Part shown: positions 57,007 through 64,000 of the stretch, piece by piece
Position numbering within the stretch: position 1 is the stretch's first letter
Layout: every line of letters starts with the position of its first letter
Source of the DNA: Odobenus rosmarus divergens
Taxonomy: Eukaryota; Chordata; Mammalia; Carnivora; Odobenidae
Length of the DNA stretch: 64,000 nucleotides
Direction: 5' to 3'
Assembly (NCBI RefSeq): GCF_000321225.1
Contig: NW_004451861.1
Span: forward strand, 28,950-92,949
Position numbers and translations under genes: made by a program
Notes under the pieces: model-generated
What the model saw: only the letters and a program-made list of their open reading frames with translations
What the model was told of the DNA's origin: nothing
The model's database searches: none

Positions 57007-57100
57007 GAGAGGGTTAAATCCACCACACAGGGTGAAATCTATCTCCATGACAACATTCACACAACAGGAAATTGAATTCCTGCAAAAACATGGAAATGAA
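57007..57100 (+). CDS. AGFG1: AGFG1 coding exon 2, residues 56-87
   Basis: The acceptor is ATCTTTTAG|GAGAGGG and the donor GAA|GTAAGT. The first base completes Leu56 (CT+G). The exon then encodes RGLNPPHRVKSISM...FLQKHGNE and ends exactly between codons (phase 0). Arg57 is the conserved arginine that follows the zinc finger by four residues (C-x4-R), the ArfGAP arginine finger. In other mammals the next residues begin VCKQIW; that exon is not in the window. The 94-bp length, 18 kb from exon 1, with perfect frame continuity, supports the call. Confidence 0.96.
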
Positions 57101-58639
57101 GTAAGTGTTTTTACAATTTTTAACTTTTTTGTTGGCAGTCATTTTAATAAGATTTAATAAGTTGTTTAGAATGGTGAATTTCAATGTGTAAAAATTATCT
57201 CTCTATTCCATATTTAGATATTTTAGAATGTAGTTGTTTAATAATGTACTTAGAATCTTAGAGTTAATATCTACTAAATATCTAATAAATACTTTTATTC
57301 TGAGGTGAAACATGTCTCTAAAATTCATCAACGTTGAACGTAAAAGGCATTTTTGGAGGACATCTAGTATTGGAGTAACTGTTAGTCTTTGCTTTAAAAG
57401 GCCAAAAGAGAGAGAGAATTAACTTTGTGGTACTGTAGTAAACTTCTGTTAGGCCCGTTGTGTGATCAGCTTTTACTTGAGGTCCCCTCATGCCTTTTTA
57501 TTATATGCTGAACTTTGTTTTGAGCAGGTGCTGGGTAGGAAGGAGGCTGGCAGTGCTGGGGGCAGCCCAGCATTAAGGGGAACCCAATAAGAATTTGGAG
57601 AGGAGCATTTTCTTCTAATTCTGCTTTAATGGGTTTCCAGTAATTTCATTCTGTTTGTTTGCTTTCTTGTTTTTAGTTCTGTGTTTTTACCATGCTGTTG
57701 GTAAGAGTGGTGATCTAATTGGAAAAACTATAAAACTGAAGAAAAGTGGACATTTTGGGATAAGATTGAGCCCATCATCCTAATTGATTAAATGACCAGT
57801 ATTTCATTATTTCATAGAAAGGAAACACTACTTTAGTTATACTATTCTGCTTGCATATTTTTGATGTAATAGAAAAAAAGTTGTTTTAAGATTTTTTTTT
57901 TTCATCCTTTTCACCCTGAGAAGATATATGTAAACATTTTACAATTTGCTTATCTTTCTTCCCTAACATTTTGAGAGTAATATCTTAAACTTGCTTGCCT
58001 TCTTGTTATGCACATGTGTTTTTGGCTCTAAAACAGTGAAGAAGTATAAATTAAAAACCATGAAATATTTTTAATACATGATATAGAGAAGTGAGCACAC
58101 TATTTTGCTGATAAAAAATTATTTTGCATAATCAAGTTCCGGACTGATGTCGGAAAATCTAAAGCTAGGAGAAAGGGCAGAAGATTTGTAATGGCTGTAA
58201 GTATAGAATAATATATTTACCAGTTGAAATACAATTTGAACTATTTATATATAAAGTTTGGGATTAGACCAGTAGTATAAACTTATAGTTGCACTCTTAG
58301 AATGTTGGCCTAGTATGCAAAATTTTGGACATCAGAATATGGAATCAGAAATAAACATTATTCTGTTCTTAGATTAAAAATCTAATGATAGTAGATAAAT
58401 TCAGAGTAGTAGAACTTAAAAGGATCCATTGGAGAAGTAAGTAAAAACTTACTGATCTTTACTTCTGTACCTGTCAGGAAGTAGCTAAGGTTGGGTGAAG
58501 ACTGGTCTCCAAGTACTAAGATTGAAGGAACTTTTAATTTTGGTTAGGAACACTTAACATAAGGTCTCCTCTCTTAAAAAATTATAAATGTCAATACAGT
58601 ATTCTTACATAGAGGGACAGTGTTGTACATTAAGTCTCT

Positions 58640-58860
58640 AGAACTTACTCATCTTGTTTAAGTGAACTTTATACCCGCTGACTAGCAGCTCCCCATTCCC
58701 CGTTCTGAGCCCCTGGCAACTGCCATTCTGCTTTCTGCTTCTATGAATTTGACTGTTTTAGATACCTCATGTAGGTGGAATCATACACTTTTTGTCCTGC
58801 TGTGACTGGCTTATTTCACTTAGCATAGTGTCCTCAAGGTTCAACCATGTTGTCAAATAC
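58640..58860 (-). repeat. L1M fragment, antisense
   Basis: 'gagcccctggcaactgccat', 'tttctgcttctatgaatttg' and 'ggcttatttcacttagcata' are antisense L1M text. It breaks off at 'tgtcaaatac'. Confidence 0.8.
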
Positions 58861-59029
58861 GGCAGTCATTAAGATTGATAGCAGAATAAATTTAGAATAT
58901 GTACAAGGAAATACTTGATTTTAGGCAACTCATATCAAAAAGTAGAAACAAAATATAAACTTAGAGATGACTGGAATGGGTTCATGAATATTAATCCTAA
59001 AAAGAGTCATGCAAATTGCTAGGCCACTT

Positions 59030-59130
59030 AAAGCACTCACCAAGGCAGTCTCTGTGCTAGGTACTGCGGATGCAGTTATAGGCATTTCTCATAGGCTTAG
59101 CTAACAGCTTAAAATCTAACTGGGGTGACA
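59030..59130 (-). repeat. L2 fragment, antisense
   Basis: 'tctctgtgctaggtactgcg' and 'agcttaaaatctaactgggg' match a reversed L2 3' end. Confidence 0.6.
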
Positions 59131-59309
59131 GATATGTAACAGTGATAGCGTGTGTTAGATAATTAATGGTAAGAATAAGAGGTTTCAGAAGTAATATGGA
59201 AAGAGAGACTCAACTTGTTGGTGAAAAGGAGAGGATTGGGAAGATCTCATAGAAGTAAAACTGGACCTAAGCTGGCAGGAAGATACTGGGTCATTTGTTT
59301 TTAAGTCTG

Positions 59310-59404
59310 TTTGTTTGTTTATAAGTAATCTCTGTACCCAGTGTGGGGCTTGAACTGAACGACCCTGAGATCGAGCTCTTTCGACTGAGCCAGCCATGTA
59401 CCCT
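59310..59404 (-). mobile_element. Ancient SINEC-type fragment, antisense
   Basis: 'ataagtaatctctgtaccca', 'gtgtggggcttgaactgaac', 'gaccctgagatcgagctctt' and 'gactgagccagccatgtacc' match the 5' tRNA-like half of an older carnivore SINE. The 'ccagccatg' head (sense CATGGCTGG) differs from the GCCTGGGTGG of the younger copies. Confidence 0.75.
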
Positions 59405-61279
59405 GTGGCAGGAAAAGATACTGAAGGCAGAACAAACACAGTGCACAAAGAAAAAGGGAAAATTATTTTAGTTCATACTGTTAGAAAATATACCAACTTT
59501 TTAAATGTTAAAGAAGACACACATACTTTCCCTAAGAACATCTAAGAACCAAAGTACTGGGCTTGGTATATTTAATTCTTAACAATATTAATAGTATCTT
59601 AAAAACTTAGAGATGCATAGAAGATGAGGATTGATATTATGAAGTGCAGGATGGTTAACACAACTTAAAAACTTTATAGACTTCAAACGCAGGTGCTTTA
59701 TTATCAGTTTATCTTATTTAAACATTTAAGTCTTGAGTATAACATGCATAGAAAAAAGTATACAAATCTTAATTTTTCATTTCAAAACATGTTGCCATAT
59801 TCTGTGTATCTTCTGTCAGTAGTTTGGAAAGGACCATACTCAATCACGTATATTTTGGATTAAAAAGACACTACTGTCATACATCTTGTGCATGAATGGG
59901 TCATGCCTGAAGAGGAGTGCGTCACCAGTTAAAAGAGAGTAAATTGACTGACAGCAGTCTGGGGTCTTCTGCTCCCTCCAGGGGGCTTAGCGTTCTGAGG
60001 GGCATATTTGGTTCTTGATTGGGGTATTAGGGGCTTAAGCAGGTAAGTGCAGTGGTTGTTGGATGACTCACAGAGTGTTGAACAGAAGTAATCTACATTC
60101 CACATGCTTTGAATGTTTCTCCAGACATTTATATGTGGGAAAACCTGTTTACAGTCATCTGTGTGTATAACTTAAATCTGTTTTAATGCTTGTATTACAG
60201 TTCTGAACAGCTTGCCAAAGAAAATCATGCTGCCAAATTCAGAATAAAGAGTAGGAGGGGACTGCCAAGTTACAGGGCAAAGGACATGGATACAGGGAAG
60301 CCATTTAATTCACCATCAGCACAGTGGCCTAGCACATGTGTATATCTAGGGAAGATTTCAGATTTCATTCAGAGCTATGTTAAGAATTGTTCACTGTTTT
60401 TGGAAAATCACAAAACTGATGGCAGTGCCACTTACGGTATTTGAGTCATTAATAAAGTACATCTGTATTAGTCTGTAAGCTGTGGTAAGCAAATAAAGTT
60501 ATTACTATTTATAAGCATGTGTCAAGGACATGCTTAATATTTACAACAATACGTCATTAGTTTCTACAAATGTAGTTTACAAAGTACTTGAATATTACTT
60601 TAGTATTCTCAGACTCCTATGGTGTGTTCAGTGGAGCAGATATGTCCATTTTTACATTATAGACCATAGTGTGCCAGATGTTAGTAAAATATTTTGCAGT
60701 GAAGCACTTTGTATTATTTGAGGAAATTGTTTGGACATTTTTCTCAAAAGTAAAGTATTTTACAGAAAAAAATTCCACATACTTATCTTGTAGTACTTTT
60801 GTATTGTGATGTTAATTAAAAAAAAAAATCTTTAGTAGTTTTCTCCATATATCCTCTTGTGATATTGTGGGTAATTCATGGTCCTCTAGTTGAAGGAATT
60901 TCACTCTTGGGTTAACTTCTGATTATTAAAGTTAATGGAAGGAGGGCTGGTGATCAGTACTATAGATAATTCAATAAAAAGAAAAGGTTTAGTAATTTTA
61001 TTTTGAAGCATCAGTTTTTCTTTTCTGGTAGCAAATTAACTCTTCATAATTATGTTTTAGGCCTGAGAATGAAAGAGTTACTACTGATGCTCCACAGGCA
61101 TACAGTCTACATGGAGAAATAAAATCATGCATTGATTGACATATTTGATTATCTTTATGCTAGATTATCAAAATAACCCCCCAAAACAGAAACTACTGCT
61201 TTTAAAAAAATCCTTCTAAAACAATAAACCCATAAAGTAAGGTGCTCTTTTCTGTGTTAACATTTATGATGGATTCATT

Positions 61280-61430
61280 TTTCATTTTTGAAGCAGAGAT
61301 TTATTAATCACCTATTGTATACCATGGACTATCCCCTTGGGTGCCAGAGATACAGTGATAAGCAAAAGCAGATATGATTTTGCCTTTATGTAAAGCTTAG
61401 AGTTTAGTTGGGGGGGGGAGAGAGAAAAGG
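61280..61430 (-). repeat. L2 LINE, antisense
   Basis: 'agagatttattaatcaccta', 'ccagagatacagtgataagc' and 'gcttagagtttagttggggg' match the reversed L2 3' end. Confidence 0.75.
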
Positions 61431-61983
61431 AAAATCATTTCTGTCAATTCTGTTTTGGTTTAAGAGTGAGAAAGGGTTTCAGTTGGGAGCTGCAGATGCT
61501 TTGCGAGTGTGGAGACATAGTATTTTTCAGGAAGTTATACTTATGATTCAATAGGCCTTATGAGACAAGCTATTCAGAGCTTTGGAGCAATTAAATTGCA
61601 ACTTTGGGAGAGACTGGAGCCATTTATAACCACAAGCAAGCACTACCACAAAATATTTTTGTTTCTAAAAAAATTTAAGATTCCAAATTCACAAACTCTG
61701 ATAGTTTTGCTGGAATATCCATGTATCATTTTGTGATATGTTACATATACCTAGTCTCTTACAAGGCTAAACAGAACACTAGTGGTTATTTCTCAAATCA
61801 TCCTGTGTAAACTGTAGTATGTGATGGTTGTTCTCTATACAGAATCATGGACTCTGAAAAGTGGAAAACCAATATCAGAAAGAGTGTTTGGGACGTTATC
61901 AGAGCAAAGACAGTGGACCTTTGAATGAATCGTGAATCGGTATATGGAAATATCATGTAGCTTCAAAGTATTGTATTCATTCC

Positions 61984-62188
61984 TTTTTTTTTTTTTTAAG
62001 ATTTTATTTATTTGAGAGAGGGAGAGTGAGTGTGCACGAGCGCACAAGCAGGGGGAGTGGCAGAGGGAGAGGGAGAAGCAGGCTCCCCGCTGAGCAAGGA
62101 GCCTGATGCGGGGCTCAATGCCAGGACCCCGGGACCATGACCTGAACCGAAGGCAGACGGTTAACCAACTGAGCCACCCAGGTACCCC
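61984..62188 (-). mobile_element. SINEC copy, antisense
   Basis: T tract, 'aagattttatttatttgaga', 'gagcgcacaagcagggggag', end 'gagccacccaggtacccc'. No clear duplication is visible: the sequence before the T tract (attcattcc) is not repeated after it. Confidence 0.94.
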
Positions 62189-62574
62189 TAAAATACTATG
62201 AAGTCAGGCAACCTATGAAAGTTCCTAGTGTAGTTCTTGTAGAATAATGTAGATATTCAGGTGTTTATTGAATCAAAGTCTGAGATAGTAGAAGTTATAG
62301 GGGAAGGATTATCAATATTTTTACTCCCTGCACAGTGGTTTTATTAGAGGGATTTTTTAGTTTTCATAGAATATGAAAGTGTCATATACGTTAATATTTG
62401 GTTTATGTATTTAAACTCTTGGAACATTTTAACCTTTATGCTGAGCTTAAATAATAGCAAAAATTGGCTGTTATTTTAGTAACAATATATTCAATGTCAT
62501 TATTGAGTGCAGAGCTAAGTTAAAACTCATTACTCCAGGATCTACCATTACTGTGTTGCTTTTAGCAGAGGTTT

Positions 62575-62770
62575 AGCAGAGGCAAGCTGTTTATGTAAAG
62601 GACCAGTAAATGTTGTAGGCTTTGTGGCCACCTACATACAGTCGCTGTTGCGTATCCTTGTTTGAAAAAAGCATTTATCCTTTAAACATTTAAAAACCAT
62701 TTTTAGATCGGGGCAGTGCAAGAGCAGGCCAGTGGCCCAGTTTGATCTGCAGGTGGTTGGCTGAAGACTC
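62575..62770. mobile_element. Non-autonomous DNA transposon copy (hAT-like)
   Basis: 'taaaggaccagtaaatgttg', 'ggctttgtggccacctacat', 'taaacatttaaaaaccattt' and 'gtggttggctgaagactcct' are the same family as 2418-2648, in the longer form. The 'cagtcgctgttgcgta' segment is recognisable. Confidence 0.65.
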
Positions 62771-63059
62771 CTGGTCTGTGGCATTCCAAAGTTTTCATTT
62801 CTCAGTATGAATCCTTTTATAACCTTCCTAGTTAATCTTCTTCTTGCTTCATTCCAGCAGAAATATTTTAACTGTAGTGAATCTGTTTTGTTTTCCATGT
62901 TTGCTGTCTATATTCTAGTTTTCTTGCTATTTTGCCCATGTGTTTTATTTATTGTGAATCTTTTTTAAGTCCTATCAAATTTTTACTCTCCAGTCAAGTC
63001 TTGCAGGAATATTGTGGGTGACAGGGACTATAAAACCCCAGTCGTACTTGAAAATTTAT

Positions 63060-63115
63060 ACACACACACACACAAATGCACACACACACACAAATGCACA
63101 CACACTTATGTGTGT
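63060..63115. repeat. (CA)n microsatellite, imperfect
   Basis: Runs of CA are broken by 'aatg' units at 63075 and 63097, giving a compound repeat likely to be variable in length. The ORFs on both strands (63076 plus, 62994 minus) are products of this tract. Confidence 0.9.
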
Positions 63116-63147
63116 GTATCTTATTCACTATAAGATACTGCATGAAT

Positions 63148-63365
63148 TTTTTTAAGATTTGTTCATTTGAGAGAGAGCCAGAGAGAGAACGTGCACGAGT
63201 GAGTGGGAGGGAGGGGCAGAGAGAGAGGGCGAAGGAGAGAATCTCAGGCAGACTCCCTGCTGAGCAGGGAGCCCCATGAAGGGCTCTATCCTGGCACTGT
63301 GAGGTCATGACCTGAGTGGAAATCAAGAACTGGTCACTTAACTGACTAAGCCCCCCAGGTGCCCC
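63148..63365 (-). mobile_element. Old SINEC copy, antisense
   Basis: 'ttttttaagatttgttcatt' to 'taagccccccaggtgcccc', with the older 'gaaatcaagaactggtcact' box and a drifted 'ctctatcctggcactgtgag' middle. Confidence 0.92.
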
Positions 63366-64000
63366 TACACAAAATTTTTTTTTATTGCTCTTGTAGTTTC
63401 TTCTGTATTGGTTTTACTACCCTTGAAACATTATAGACATTTCTGTAGGATAATCTTATATACCTTTTCATTACACTTAGAGCAGTGAGAATGTACAAGA
63501 GTATATGCAAGGAAGTTTGAAACTTAAGATCCATGTGAGTTTCTTTGGAATTACTCGTAGTAATTTATTCTTCTTTTTTATTTTTTGTGTGAAAAGTCGT
63601 GGGCTTTACTCCCCAGAGATTCTGATCCTGGATGTGGGGTGAGGCAAAGGACTGTCTGTTTGCATTTTTGGCCAGAACCCCACTGTGATTCTGAAGCTAA
63701 GGGCTACAGACCACCTTTTGAGAAAACCACTATAACAACTAAAGACTCCTGGCTAGGACTCAAAATAATTTGTGGTCTGGTTTCAACACCACTAATAAAA
63801 TGAATCTTGTCACTTTGGGCAAACTGCTTTTCCCTTAGCTTCGTTTTCCTTTGTAATCTGTGAGAAGTACCTGTTTTGTACCTTTGTTTTGTATATATTG
63901 TAACATGGTCTTTTTCCATGGTGACTGAAAACCCAGAGTATGTAGAAAGAGCTAGATGTTAGGTTGTAACTACTGTTCTGAGTATTTAACTTTTTTTTTT

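Larger units (their letters stand above)
57101..64000 (+). other. AGFG1: AGFG1 intron 2, partial
   Basis: Begins GTAAGTG and runs past the window end without an exon I can recognise. Apart from the repeats listed separately, the stretches 57101-58639, 59405-61279, 61431-61983, 62189-62574 and 63366-64000 hold no named element. 63605-63735 resembles a worn MER20-like fragment ('tgtgattctgaagctaaggg'). Confidence 0.9.

Noticed and set aside
57101..64000. AGFG1 exon 3 (the VCKQIW... exon)
   Set aside because: No frame in intron 2 shows the expected residues after an acceptor, so the exon must lie beyond the window.

Overview
This window is nuclear DNA from a carnivoran mammal. It carries about 28 copies of tRNA-derived carnivore SINEs (SINEC/CAN-SINE: a head reading GCCTGGGTGGCTCAGTC, then a CT-rich stretch, then an AATAAAATCTT(A)n tail), carnivore-type L1 3' ends, and old mammalian repeats (L2, MIR, MER5A, MaLR LTR). 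The SINE heads do not match what I recall of the dog, cat or mustelid subfamilies. A non-canid, non-mustelid caniform such as a seal, walrus or bear fits best; this is from memory and not certain.

Only one protein-coding gene is supported: AGFG1 (ArfGAP with FG repeats 1, also HRB/RIP), on the plus strand. Coding exon 1 (38457-38623) lies in a strong CpG island (about 38030-39150). A long intron 1 (38624-57006) follows, then exon 2 (57007-57100), and the window ends inside intron 2. The two exons encode residues 1-87, which include the whole ArfGAP zinc finger and its arginine finger. The rest of the protein lies beyond the window.

Positions 1-38000 are upstream intergenic DNA with no supportable gene. 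They hold L1, L2, MIR, MER5A and SINEC copies, a degraded LTR split by two SINEs, and several simple repeats. All open reading frames there are short or lie inside repeats. Long overlapping ORFs at 38-39 kb are by-products of GC richness.

The most notable non-genic structures are: (a) a nested, apparently three-part chimeric retro-insertion at 17400-17810 (SINE + 48-nt unique segment + L1 3' end, with a 13-bp target-site duplication), whose 48-nt middle piece recurs 1.46 kb away at 19051; (b) a 106-bp, 97% identical direct repeat in AGFG1 intron 1 (47360 and 49433) that matches no repeat family I recognise; (c) several SINE-in-SINE and L1 insertions with exact duplications that give a relative insertion order; and (d) a strong antisense bias of SINEs in the AGFG1 introns. 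I found no new gene system. Repeat family names are from recognition of sequence, not from a database search.
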